DNA of 64,000 nt, taken from contig NZ_JAIQDG010000002.1 in assembly GCF_020037125.1 (NCBI RefSeq), positions 496,001 to 560,000 on the forward strand, read 5' to 3'. The notes below the pieces were generated by a model, which saw only the letters and a list, made by a program, of their open reading frames with translations, was not told where the DNA came from and did no database searches. Shown one piece after another: positions 30,880 through 39,601 of the stretch; positions within the stretch are counted from its first letter, which is position 1; every line of letters starts with the position of its first letter. A program made the position numbers and the translations under genes. Origin of the DNA: Myxococcus sp. RHSTA-1-4 (GTDB lineage: Bacteria > Myxococcota > Myxococcia > Myxococcales > Myxococcaceae).

Positions 30880-32037
30880 TCACGGCGTCGTGGAACGGGG
30901 CTCTCGCTCGGGCGAAGGCCCGTGGTCCAGCGGGTCCTCCACCTCGGAGCCCTCGCGGCGCTTGCGGTACTGCTCGCGCACGTAGGACACGAGCTGGTCC
31001 AGGTAGGCGGCGAGGGGAGGGCACCGCACGCCCGTGCCGTCCAGCAGGTCCAGCGTGTTGTGGCAGTTGTAGATGGCCAGGTGATTCACGTAGCTGATGG
31101 CCGCGCGCTGGGGCCGGGCCAGCTTCTCCAGCACCGGCAGCCGCAGCATGACGTCCGCCGCGCGGGCGGAGAGGTTGAAGCGCGGCAGCTTCTTGTTGGC
31201 CTTCTCAGCGATGAGCTCGTACACGCGGCGGGCGCTCATCGGGTTCGGGTCCACCAGGTGGAAGGTGCGCCCCACGGCGCGCGCGTCCCTGGACAGCCGC
31301 CACACCGCCTCCACCACGTAGTCCACCGGCACCACGTTGAGCGGCGCCACGCCGTTGCCCGGCAGCGGCAGCGGCACCACCAGCGGCGACGTCACCAGCA
31401 GGATGCCCAGGTAGTAGGGCCCCTCGAACTTGTCGATTTCGCCCGTGCGCGAGTCTCCCACCACGCTGGAGGGCCGGAACACGGTGATGGGCAGGGTGGC
31501 TCCGGCGCGCTGCACCAGCCGCTCCGCCTGGAACTTCGTCTCCTCGTAGGAGTTGCGGAAGGCCTGGCCCCGGTCCAGCTCGTCCTCGGCGATGACGCCC
31601 ACCCGGTCGCCGGACACGTAGCAGGTGGAGAAGTGGTTGAAGCGCGACAGGTGCGCGCAGTCTCGCGCCAGCTCCAGCATGTTGCGGGTGCCGTCCACGT
31701 TCACCCGCCACGCCGTCTCCTTGGGCACGCCCAGCTGCGCCACCGCGGCCAGGTGGAACATGTCCGTCACCCGCTCACACAGGCGCTGGTACTCCTCGCC
31801 GGACAGGCCCAGGTGCATGTCCACCACGTCGCCGGTGAGCAGCTCCACCGGGGCGCCCTTCACCCTGGCCGCGTGCTTCTGCGCTTCCTTGAGGTGCTTG
31901 GGCTGCACCAGCGCGTAGATGTGCCCCTTCGGGTCCTCCCGCGCGATGTGCTCCACCAGCCGCTTGCCGATGAACCCGGGGTAGCCGGTGATGAAATACG
32001 TCCCGGCCCCGCCGCCCTTCTTGCGCGTCTCGCTCAT
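30880..32037 (-). CDS. SDR-fold acyl-thioester reductase-like protein
   Basis: The 385-residue protein has an N-terminal NAD(P) motif YFITGYPGFIGKRLVEH, the active-site pair in SYEETKFQAE (Tyr, Lys), and the fatty acyl-CoA reductase/thioester-reductase feature FRPSSVVGDSRTG. The C-terminal third is helical and ends in a charged Arg/Glu tail. It probably reduces an acyl-thioester or modifies a sugar nucleotide; the dehydratase pair in the same operon favours lipid metabolism. The frame is open for 76 more codons upstream, but these overlap coaE. The ATG at 32037 has a TATGCT hexamer 9 bp before it and no ribosome site. Confidence 0.72.
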   Translation of the reverse strand: MSETRKKGGGAGTYFITGYPGFIGKRLVEHIAREDPKGHIYALVQPKHLKEAQKHAARVKGAPVELLTGDVVDMHLGLSGEEYQRLCERVTDMFHLAAVAQLGVPKETAWRVNVDGTRNMLELARDCAHLSRFNHFSTCYVSGDRVGVIAEDELDRGQAFRNSYEETKFQAERLVQRAGATLPITVFRPSSVVGDSRTGEIDKFEGPYYLGILLVTSPLVVPLPLPGNGVAPLNVVPVDYVVEAVWRLSRDARAVGRTFHLVDPNPMSARRVYELIAEKANKKLPRFNLSARAADVMLRLPVLEKLARPQRAAISYVNHLAIYNCHNTLDLLDGTGVRCPPLAAYLDQLVSYVREQYRKRREGSEVEDPLDHGPSPEREPRSTTP

Positions 32038-32060
32038 GCGGCGCGCAGCATACCCCTCCG

Positions 32061-32657
32061 TCAGCCCCGCGCGAGCATGGCCCTCCAGACCGACTCCACC
32101 TGGGCTCGGGTGGACGCCAGGTCCCCGCTGTTGTCGATGACCCAGGTGGCATGGGCCTTCTTCTCGTCCAGGGGAAGCTGGGCGGCCAGCCGGGCCTCCG
32201 CCGCCGCCGCGTCCAGCCCGTCCCGGGCCATCAGCCGGGCCTTCTGCTCGTCCCGGGGCACCCACACCAGCGCCACCCCCTCCATCCAGCCGTGCATGCC
32301 GCTCTCGATGAGCAGGGGGACATCGTAGATGACGCGCTCCACCCCCCGGGCCTCCAGCGCCTGGACCTTCTCCATGAAGGCCTCGCGCACCAGCGGGTGG
32401 GTGATGGCGTTGAGGGCGGCGCGCTCGTTCGCGTCCGAGAAGACCCGCGCCCCCAGCTTCGCCCGGTCCAGGCGGCCGTCGGGGCCCACCACGCCGGGGA
32501 AGCGCTCGGCCACGGCGGCCAGGCCCGGGGTGCCGGGCTCCACCACCTCGCGAGCAATCACGTCCGCGTCCAGCACATGGGCGCCCAGCTCGCGGAACAT
32601 CCGCGTCACCGTGCTCTTGCCCGAGGCGATGCCGCCCGTCAGCCCGAAGACGTGCAC
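32061..32657 (-). CDS. coaE: Dephospho-CoA kinase
   Basis: The 198-residue P-loop kinase has Walker A GLTGGIASGKST, the substrate motif LDADVIAREVVEPG and VIYDVPLLIESG. It phosphorylates dephospho-CoA, the last step of CoA synthesis. It follows a small exported-protein gene by 4 bp and precedes genes whose enzymes use CoA or ACP thioesters. Confidence 0.95.
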   Translation of the reverse strand: MHVFGLTGGIASGKSTVTRMFRELGAHVLDADVIAREVVEPGTPGLAAVAERFPGVVGPDGRLDRAKLGARVFSDANERAALNAITHPLVREAFMEKVQALEARGVERVIYDVPLLIESGMHGWMEGVALVWVPRDEQKARLMARDGLDAAAAEARLAAQLPLDEKKAHATWVIDNSGDLASTRAQVESVWRAMLARG

Positions 32658-32661
32658 GGGG

Positions 32662-33132
32662 TTACTTCGCGGCCTTCTGCGTGGTGAAGGTGAACGACTG
32701 CACCGTCTTGCCGTCCTCGTTGAAGAAGATGGCCAGCCCCAGCTTGGGGTAGAGGAAGTAGGTGCGGAAGTCGTCCGTCAGCTTGCGCAGGTAGCAGGGG
32801 CTGGCGGGCACCGGGCCGGACGGGCAGGCCGGGCCGTAGCTGTTTTCAATCGTCTCCTTGTCGATGACCGGCCCGGGGAACACGTCGATGCGCTCCACCG
32901 TCTGCGAGGCGGGGTCCACCTTGAACTGGGCCTGGGTGGTGCCCTTGATGGCCTCCTTGCCCAGGTAGGCGATGATTTCCTTCCCGTCGAGGGTGACGGT
33001 GCGAGAGGGCTCTCCGAACTTCTTGACGATTTCCTCCCGCTTGGAGACGCCCGGTTCGATTCCCTGCCACGGCTTGGCGGCGGCGGGGACGGCGAAGGCG
33101 AGCACGGCGAGCATGGTCAGGGTCCGCATCAC
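32662..33132 (-). CDS. Exported small protein with a BamE/SmpA-like region
   Basis: The 156-residue protein has a signal peptide (ending VPAAAKPW), then IEPGVSKREEIVKKFGEPSRT, which resembles the helix-turn of SmpA/OmlA (BamE) folds. There are two Cys about a dozen residues apart (ACPSGPVPASPC) that could form a disulfide. A GGGAGGAG site precedes the ATG. Periplasmic location is likely; function is unknown. It is the first gene of the coaE operon. Confidence 0.6.
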   Translation of the reverse strand: MMRTLTMLAVLAFAVPAAAKPWQGIEPGVSKREEIVKKFGEPSRTVTLDGKEIIAYLGKEAIKGTTQAQFKVDPASQTVERIDVFPGPVIDKETIENSYGPACPSGPVPASPCYLRKLTDDFRTYFLYPKLGLAIFFNEDGKTVQSFTFTTQKAAK

Positions 33133-33223
33133 GACTCCTCCCTAACGGATCGGGCAGGCAGGGCTCAAGAAAACCACGGTGTTTCAACGGATGAAGCTCC
33201 ACGGCATTCAATCACGAGACGCC

Positions 33224-33252
33224 TTGCCCCGTCCGGGGGGGTCTGCTAGTCC
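33224..33252 (+). promoter_or_regulatory. Candidate promoter of the tetraheme cytochrome-engB unit
   Basis: TTGCCC (33224-33229), 17-bp spacer, TAGTCC (33247-33252), ending 8 bp before the ATG at 33261. No Shine-Dalgarno sequence is present, suggesting a leaderless message. Confidence 0.4.
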
Positions 33253-33260
33253 GACGCACC

Positions 33261-33773
33261 ATGCGTGCTCCTGGCTCCAGGGTCCTCCCCCTGCTCCTGC
33301 TGGCCTTCGGTGGCGCGGCGGGCGCCGCCGACTTCGTCGGTCCGGATAGCTGCAAGGGCTGCCACCCCGAGGCGTACGAGGCGTGGATGCAGTCCAAGCA
33401 CGCCCGGGCCGAGAACTCCCTCTCCGAGCAGCAGAAGAAGGACGGGCGCTGCCTGTCCTGCCACTCGCCGGACCAGGCCGCGCAGGCCACGGCCAGCGTC
33501 ACCTGCGAGACGTGCCACGGCGGCGGCCAGTACTACTCGCCCGAGTACGTGATGAAGGACCCGGAGCTGTCCCGGCTGGTGGGGCTGGTGGACCCGTCGG
33601 AGAAGCAGTGCCGCACCTGCCACGACGCCTCCTCGCCCTCCCTGCGGCCGTTCGACTTCAAGGAGTCGCTCAAGGCCATCGACCACTGGTCCGCCGAGCG
33701 CGCCCGCCGCGCGGCCCGCGCCGACGCCTCCTCCTCCACCCAGGCGCCGCCGCCCGCCAGCACCAAGAAATAG
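33261..33773 (+). CDS. Periplasmic tetraheme c-type cytochrome
   Basis: The 170-residue protein has a signal peptide (ending GAAGAA) and four heme-binding motifs: CKGCH, CLSCH, CETCH and CRTCH. The spacing resembles the cytochrome c554 family (first motif preceded by FVGPDSC, followed by HPEAYEAWMQSKHA). It should carry electrons in the periplasm. A C-terminal Ala/Ser/Pro tail follows. It is 4 bp upstream of engB; no oxidase or reductase gene is adjacent. Confidence 0.88.
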   Translation: MRAPGSRVLPLLLLAFGGAAGAADFVGPDSCKGCHPEAYEAWMQSKHARAENSLSEQQKKDGRCLSCHSPDQAAQATASVTCETCHGGGQYYSPEYVMKDPELSRLVGLVDPSEKQCRTCHDASSPSLRPFDFKESLKAIDHWSAERARRAARADASSSTQAPPPASTKK

Positions 33774-33777
33774 CCGC

Positions 33778-34398
33778 GTGATCAAGATCCTCGACGCCCG
33801 TTTCGTCGTCACCGCCGTGGAGCCCAAGGGCTACCCGGCGGGCCACACCGCGGAGGTGGCCTTCGTCGGCCGCTCCAACGTGGGCAAGTCCTCCATGATC
33901 AACGCGCTCACCCAGCGCAAGAAGCTGGTGCGCGTGTCCAACACCCCCGGACGGACCCGGACGCTCAACTTCTTCGACGTGGACCTGGAGCGCGACGGCC
34001 AGCGCCACCAGGTGCGCCTGTGCGACTTGCCCGGCTACGGCTTCGCCAAGGCCAGCAAGGCGGACAAGGCCCAGTGGGAGGAGATGATCACCACCTACCT
34101 GGAGAAGCGGCACCGCCTGGAGGCCGTCGTCAGCATCATCGACGCCGAGGTGGGACCCACCCCGGACGACCTGGCCACGCTGGACTACCTCCAGGCCCAC
34201 AACCGCCGCATCCTCGTCGTGGCCACCAAGATGGACCGCCTCAACAAGGCCCGCCGCAAGCCCCGCCTCGTGGAGCTGTCCAAGGCCATGGACCTGCCCC
34301 TGGAGGTGATTCTCCCGTTCTCCGCGACGGAAAAGCTCGGTGTGGATGAAGTCTGGGGGGCCCTCCTGGGTACATTCGGGAAGGCCACCCGGGTTTGA
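33778..34398 (+). CDS. engB: Ribosome-biogenesis GTPase EngB/YsxC (YihA)
   Basis: The 206-residue GTPase has G1 GRSNVGKSS, G3 DLPGYGFA and G4 TKMD, and the switch segment TPGRTRTLNFF. EngB assists 50S subunit assembly. GTG start lies 4 bp after the cytochrome gene, so they are cotranscribed. Length is normal. Confidence 0.95.
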   Translation: MIKILDARFVVTAVEPKGYPAGHTAEVAFVGRSNVGKSSMINALTQRKKLVRVSNTPGRTRTLNFFDVDLERDGQRHQVRLCDLPGYGFAKASKADKAQWEEMITTYLEKRHRLEAVVSIIDAEVGPTPDDLATLDYLQAHNRRILVVATKMDRLNKARRKPRLVELSKAMDLPLEVILPFSATEKLGVDEVWGALLGTFGKATRV

Positions 34399-34481
34399 GT
34401 TGACCGGGCGAGGCCATCCACGGTTTCCTGGTCTCCTTCGGGGGGGCAGGTCGCGCCGGTTCCGGCGCCGGAGGTCTCATC

Positions 34482-36413
34482 ATGCGCCAGCATCTTCTTC
34501 TGGCCACCGTGTTCGCCACGGTGGTCCTCACGGCCTGCAGCTCGGGCGGTGGAGCATCCAAACCCGACGCCGGCGGCGATGACCCCCTGGGCACGACGGA
34601 CGGCGGCCGCGACGGTGGCGGCGGTGACACTCGCGACGGCGGCGGCGACGAGCCGGACGGCGGAAGCACGTCCGTGGGCATTCCGCCCGGGGGCTTCAAC
34701 CTGGACGCGGGCGTGGCCAACGGCACCGTCACCGTGGACGGCGTGCAGGTGGACCCCGAGGGCAACATCATCCTGGGCGGCGGCAGCACGTCGCTGGCGT
34801 TCGCGTGGATCGCCAACAACAGCGCGGGCACGGTGTCCAAGTACGACACGCGCACCGGCAAGGAAGTGGGCCGCTACCACGCCGTCATCCCCGTGGACGG
34901 CAGGAATCAGCCCAACGGCCTGCGCGGCAACGAGGGCCACAACCCCAGCCGCACCGCGGTGGACCTGTTCGGTGACGTGTGGGTGGCCAACCGCGCGCTG
35001 GGCGTGCAGGGCTCGGTGACGAAGATCGCCAACAGCAAGGCCTACTGCAAGGAGCGCAACGGCATCGAGGGCATCCAGACCAGCGAGGACAAGAACGATG
35101 ACGGGCGCATCGACCCCGTCACGGAGATGATCATCCCGCAGGACTGGTCGAACCCGGCGCAGTACGACGAGTGCCTCCTGTTCAGCACGCCGGTGGGCCC
35201 CTCGTCCACGGACGCCGTCAAGGCGCGCGCCATGGCCATCGGCCAGGGCATCGAGAACAGCGCTGGCGACATCTGGGTGGGCGTCTGGGCCAACTCGCGC
35301 CTCATCAAGCTGGACCCGGACACCGGCCAGCAGGTCCCGGTCAACAGCGCGGGCGCCATGGACATCCCCGTGTTCGCGTCCGGCCAGGGCCCGTACGGCG
35401 CGGCCATCGACCGGCAGCAGCGGCTGTGGATGGTGTCCTCCAGCCTGAGCCCGCTGAAGCTGGCGCTCGTGGACACGGGCAATGGCGAGGTGGTGAACAT
35501 CGACGGCAAGGCGTTCATCTCGCCGCCGTCCAGCCTGGGCAGCTCCGGCGCGTACGGCATCGCGGTGGATGGCCAGGACCGCGTGTGGGTCGCCGGCTGG
35601 ACGTCCGGCCCCAAGGCGTTCCGTTACACCCACCAGGGCCTGTCCACCACCCTGGGCCAGTGGGCGGTGTTCGACTTCTCCAGCGCCATCAGCCAGCTCA
35701 ACACCCGGATGCGGCGCGGGCGCGGCATCGCCGCGGATGACCGGGGCTTCATCTGGATGAGCTCGGACCAGGGCTCACAGCCCGGCAACCCGGACGCGAC
35801 GCGGAATGCCTCGCAGGTCATCGCCTTCAACGGCGACACGGGGGCCCTCAAGAAGTTCCAGTGGACGGACTCGCAGCAGGTGGACTTCATCGACGCCACG
35901 GACGGCAGCTCGTACACCGCCATCGGCGTGGGCCTGGACGCGGACAACAACGCCTGGGTGAACAACAGCTCCGGCAACGTCATCCGCGTGGACCGCGAGT
36001 CGGGCGCCATCCTGCGCACGCAGCGGCAGGGCAGCGGCCTGTACACGTACTCGGACTTCACGGGCTACCAGCTCCGCAACTTCACCGCGCCGTCCGGCTG
36101 GTACCGGCAGGTCTTCACCGGCTGCGGCGCCAACACCACGTGGAGCACCGCCACCTGGGACGTGGAGAAGCCCGCGGGCACGGACATGAACGTCTACATC
36201 ACCGTGTCCAACCGGCGTGACGGGCTGGAGGACCCCGCCAACCGCAAGGGGCCGTTCATCGCCCCGCCGGTGGACCTGGTGTCGGCGGGCTTCCCCAAGG
36301 GCAACTACCTGCGCATCGAGTTCGAGCTGAAGTCCACGGACCGCATCCTCAACGCCACGCCGAAGCTGAAGTCGTTCGACGTGGGCTTCCAGTGCGAGGT
36401 CATCATCCGGTAG
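34482..36413 (+). CDS. Lipoprotein with NHL/Vgb-like beta-propeller
   Basis: The 643-residue protein has a lipoprotein signal (VVLTACSSGG), a Gly/Asp-rich linker to about residue 70, then repeated blades such as LAFAWIANNSAGTVSKYDTRTG, GDIWVGVWANSRLIKLDPDTG and NNAWVNNSSGNVIRVDRESG. These resemble virginiamycin-B-lyase/NHL propellers. The final 120 residues are a beta-sandwich-like domain. A surface-exposed binding role is likely. GGAGG precedes the ATG. Confidence 0.75.
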   Translation: MRQHLLLATVFATVVLTACSSGGGASKPDAGGDDPLGTTDGGRDGGGGDTRDGGGDEPDGGSTSVGIPPGGFNLDAGVANGTVTVDGVQVDPEGNIILGGGSTSLAFAWIANNSAGTVSKYDTRTGKEVGRYHAVIPVDGRNQPNGLRGNEGHNPSRTAVDLFGDVWVANRALGVQGSVTKIANSKAYCKERNGIEGIQTSEDKNDDGRIDPVTEMIIPQDWSNPAQYDECLLFSTPVGPSSTDAVKARAMAIGQGIENSAGDIWVGVWANSRLIKLDPDTGQQVPVNSAGAMDIPVFASGQGPYGAAIDRQQRLWMVSSSLSPLKLALVDTGNGEVVNIDGKAFISPPSSLGSSGAYGIAVDGQDRVWVAGWTSGPKAFRYTHQGLSTTLGQWAVFDFSSAISQLNTRMRRGRGIAADDRGFIWMSSDQGSQPGNPDATRNASQVIAFNGDTGALKKFQWTDSQQVDFIDATDGSSYTAIGVGLDADNNAWVNNSSGNVIRVDRESGAILRTQRQGSGLYTYSDFTGYQLRNFTAPSGWYRQVFTGCGANTTWSTATWDVEKPAGTDMNVYITVSNRRDGLEDPANRKGPFIAPPVDLVSAGFPKGNYLRIEFELKSTDRILNATPKLKSFDVGFQCEVIIR

Positions 36414-36437
36414 TCGCCGCTCGCGGCGGCGTTCTGC

Positions 36438-36454
36438 TCCCCCCTGGAAGGGGG
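36438..36454 (+). terminator. Perfect 6-bp G/C hairpin between lipoprotein and DUF6178-like genes
   Basis: CCCCCC (36438-36443), loop TGGAA, GGGGGG (36449-36454). No U-tract follows. It lies 20 bp before the next GTG. Confidence 0.3.
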
Positions 36455-36473
36455 GTGTGGTAGGCACGCCGCC

Positions 36474-38150
36474 GTGTCCGAGAACGGCAAGGGAAATGGC
36501 AGGGATGCGCAGCTCGCCCCGCGCGAGCTGCGCCAGCGGTTGATGCGGCTGTCCCCGCGGCAGCGGGTGGACGCCCTGTTGGAAGTCCCGGAGGCGCGGG
36601 CGCTGGTGCGCTCGCTCCCTCCGGAGGACCTCTACGTCACCATCCAGGAAGTCGGGCTGGCGGACGCGACGGAGCTGGTACAGCTCGCGTCGCCCGGACA
36701 GTTCCGCGCCTTCGTGGACCTGGGCGGCTGGCAGCGCGACAAGGTGGACCCGCATGCGGTGCTCACCTGGCTGCGCGCCGCGCGCGGTGGCATCGACGAC
36801 ACGGAGGAGTTCCTCCGCAAGCTGCACGCGGTGGACCTGGAGGTGCTGGAGTACCTCCTGCGCGAGTTCACCGTGGTGCACGACCTGGAGGAGAACCCGG
36901 ACGTCAACCCGCCGGGCGTGACGATGGAGACGCCCGAGGGGCGCTACCTCGTCGAAATCAAGGCCGAGGGCGTGGAGATGGCCGCGGTGCGCTCGCTCCT
37001 CAATGACCTCATCGCGGAGAACCCCTTCGAGGCGGTGCGGCTCCTGGAGGCCGTGCGCTGGGAGATTCCCAGCGAGATGGAGGAGACCGCCTACCAGTTC
37101 CGCCGCGCGCGGCTGGCGGACCTGGGCTTCCCCTCGCTGGAGGAGGCGGTGTCCCTCTTCAGCCGCGTGGATGTGGGGCCCTCGCCCCGGCCCGCGGGGA
37201 CGGGGCCCGGCGTGGCGCTCGCGGCCACGGGCGGGCACGTGGACTACCTGGAGGCGGCGCTCCGCGGGCTGACGATGCTGGAGCGGGAGAACGCGGAGGA
37301 CGAGCTGCGGGGCGTGGCCAACGCCGCGCTGGTGGCGGAGCTGGCCGACCCGGGAGACCTGGACGCCGCGCGCCAGGCGGCGGAGATGGTGCGCGACTAC
37401 CTGTCGCTGGGGCTGGAGCACCTGACGGGAGCGGACCCGGGCCGCGCCACGGACGTGCTGCACGAGACGCCGCCGCGCCGCATCTTCCAGGTGGGCTTCA
37501 CGCTGACGCTCCAGCTCAAGTTCCGCGCGGACCGGCTGATGCGGGCGCCGGGGGCGATGTTGGAGGGCGTGTTGATGGTGCTGCCGGAGGAGGCCGCCGC
37601 CATCCACGCGCTCCGGCGCAAGCGCCCGCGGCGCGCCCTGCGGGTGGAGGGCGCGGAGCCGGTGCCGTTCCGCTCGCTGCGCGAGGTGGCCGCCACCGAG
37701 GCGCTGCTGGCCCGCGCGGAGGCGCAGGTGCAGGTGTTCCGCGGCGTGCTGGGTGGCACCGCGGAGGCGGCGCGCGAGGCGGTGGCCCGCTTCGGCGTGC
37801 CGCTGGAGACGCTGGGCCTGGAGCGCCTGCTGGCCGCGGTGGTGGCCATGGCGGTGCTGGAGGGCAGGGCGGACGCGCGGCCGGTGCCGCTGGGACGCGT
37901 GGTGGAGCTGGGACAGCGCCTCTTCGAGGGCACCCCGGACGCGCCGCGTCTGCGGGCCACCGCCGCCGAGCGGGCCCTGTCCGGCCTGGAGGGCGCGGTG
38001 CCCCCGGAGTCCCGGGGCGAGCTGCGGCGCATGGTGGGGTTGACGCTCGAGCGCCTGCTGTCCGAGCTGGGCTCGCCGTGGCTCCAGGAGGGGCGGCTGG
38101 ACGCCATCGCCGCCGCCGTCCTTCCCATGGAGAGCCAGCCGGTGCCGTAG
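36474..38150 (+). CDS. DUF6178-like protein
   Basis: The 558-residue, mostly helical, acidic cytosolic protein has no signal peptide and no membrane segment. Segments such as LMRLSPRQRVDALLEVPEA and LPPEDLYVTIQEVGLADA fit the DUF6178 family that I recall from deltaproteobacteria and myxobacteria. Function is unknown. GTG start has no ribosome site; TAGGCA lies 7 bp upstream. Family assignment is from memory. Confidence 0.55.
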   Translation: MSENGKGNGRDAQLAPRELRQRLMRLSPRQRVDALLEVPEARALVRSLPPEDLYVTIQEVGLADATELVQLASPGQFRAFVDLGGWQRDKVDPHAVLTWLRAARGGIDDTEEFLRKLHAVDLEVLEYLLREFTVVHDLEENPDVNPPGVTMETPEGRYLVEIKAEGVEMAAVRSLLNDLIAENPFEAVRLLEAVRWEIPSEMEETAYQFRRARLADLGFPSLEEAVSLFSRVDVGPSPRPAGTGPGVALAATGGHVDYLEAALRGLTMLERENAEDELRGVANAALVAELADPGDLDAARQAAEMVRDYLSLGLEHLTGADPGRATDVLHETPPRRIFQVGFTLTLQLKFRADRLMRAPGAMLEGVLMVLPEEAAAIHALRRKRPRRALRVEGAEPVPFRSLREVAATEALLARAEAQVQVFRGVLGGTAEAAREAVARFGVPLETLGLERLLAAVVAMAVLEGRADARPVPLGRVVELGQRLFEGTPDAPRLRATAAERALSGLEGAVPPESRGELRRMVGLTLERLLSELGSPWLQEGRLDAIAAAVLPMESQPVP

Positions 38151-38301
38151 GTTTTTCAGTCCGGGGCGCCCCCCCGGCGCGCGGTGGGGCGCCCAACCGT
38201 AGGAAGTCCAGGGCTTTGCCCGTCAGGGCGGCTGGCATGTCCTCTGCTTCAGTCAGTGCACGCGTGATTGTGCGCGAGGCAACTGCCGGGAGGTGGAGGG
38301 A

Positions 38302-39591
38302 ATGGTGCCGGGCGAGCAGGGGCAGCGCCGTGATTCGTGGGCCTTCCATGCGCTGACCGCGTTCGCGGTGGTGATGTACGCGGCGCCGGGTGAGTGGATT
38401 CCCGCGCTGGCGCCGGCGCGGCTCGCGCTGGTGACGTCGGGGCTGGCGGCGGGGTTGATGGTGATACGCAGGCTGGGCCGCGCGGAGCCGCTCTACGTGG
38501 ACGGCGCGCGAGGCCTGGCGCTCATCGGCTTCTCCACGCTGGCGGTGGCCTCCATCTCCTGGTCGCTGAACCCGGAGGTGACGCGGGCGACGGGCATCGA
38601 GCTGCTGAAGCTGACGGCCATCTACCTCACCCTCGTCAACGTCATCACCACCGGGCGGAGGCTGGCGGTGGTGTGCGGGGCCATGGTGCTGGCCTCGGTG
38701 GTGACGTCCATTGGCGTCATCGACTGGTACAACACGGGGGTGGACCTGGTGGAGGGCTTCCGCGCGCGCTGGGTGGGCGTGTACGCGGACCCGAACCACA
38801 TGGCCATGAACCTGGGGCTGGTGGTGCCGCTGGCGGTGGCCTTCCTGGCGCGCAAGGGCAGCGCGTGGGTGTGGCGGCTGGCGTGCCTGGGGGCGGCGGG
38901 GCTGGCGGTGGCGGCCATCGTCCTCTCGCACTCGCGCGGTGGCTTCATCGGCCTGTCGGTGGCGATGGGGCTGTGGGCCATCCGCGAGAAGCGGCGCATC
39001 CAGGCCGTGGTGGTGGGCTCGCTCTTCGTGCTGGGCCTGCTGGTCTTCGCCCCCCAGAGTTTCTGGGAGCGCAACGAGACGGTGGCGGACTTCCAGGAGG
39101 ACGCGTCCGCCATGGGCCGCGTGTACGCGTGGCAGGTGGCCAGCCGCATCAGCCTGGACAGGCCGCTGTTGGGCGTGGGGGCGGGGAGCTTCCGCTACGC
39201 GTGGCCCCTGTACGCGCCGCCGGAGGCGCGCCGCGCGTACGTGGCGCACAACATCTTCCTGGACGTGATTGGCGAGCTGGGCTGGGTGGGGCTCGCGTTC
39301 TTCCTGGTGTTCGCGGGAGGGGCCGCGGGCGCCGCCTTCGAGGCGTCGAGGGACAGGGAGATGGGCTGGCTGGCGCGGGCGCTATCGGCGTCGGTGGCCG
39401 GCTACCTCGTGTGTGATTTGTTCTCCGGCTACATCCTGTCCGCGCACTGCTACGTGCTCTTCGGACTGGCGGCGGCGGCGCAGCGGATTGCCCACGCGTC
39501 GGCGGCGGGGTCCCCGGTGGGAATCCAGAAGGTGACGGCTCCGGGTGGGCCGGCGGTGGCGACGTGGGAGGGGTCCGGACATGCGGCGTGA
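38302..39591 (+). CDS. Wzy/O-antigen ligase-family membrane protein (candidate ExoJ orthologue)
   Basis: The 429-residue protein has ten or more membrane helices and the Wzy_C/WaaL landmarks VYADPNHMAMNLGL, VLSHSRGGFIGLSV and HNIFLDVIGELGWVGL, with a large periplasmic loop at about 235-320. Such proteins polymerise or ligate lipid-linked glycans in the periplasm. In M. xanthus I recall that the spore-coat Wzy (ExoJ) lies apart from the main exo cluster next to one glycosyltransferase (ExoK); this two-gene unit matches that. ATG 38302 has GGGAGG 8 nt upstream. The link to spore-coat polysaccharide is inference from recalled gene order. Confidence 0.78.
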   Translation: MVPGEQGQRRDSWAFHALTAFAVVMYAAPGEWIPALAPARLALVTSGLAAGLMVIRRLGRAEPLYVDGARGLALIGFSTLAVASISWSLNPEVTRATGIELLKLTAIYLTLVNVITTGRRLAVVCGAMVLASVVTSIGVIDWYNTGVDLVEGFRARWVGVYADPNHMAMNLGLVVPLAVAFLARKGSAWVWRLACLGAAGLAVAAIVLSHSRGGFIGLSVAMGLWAIREKRRIQAVVVGSLFVLGLLVFAPQSFWERNETVADFQEDASAMGRVYAWQVASRISLDRPLLGVGAGSFRYAWPLYAPPEARRAYVAHNIFLDVIGELGWVGLAFFLVFAGGAAGAAFEASRDREMGWLARALSASVAGYLVCDLFSGYILSAHCYVLFGLAAAAQRIAHASAAGSPVGIQKVTAPGGPAVATWEGSGHAA

Positions 39592-39601
39592 GGAGGCGCG
39601 G

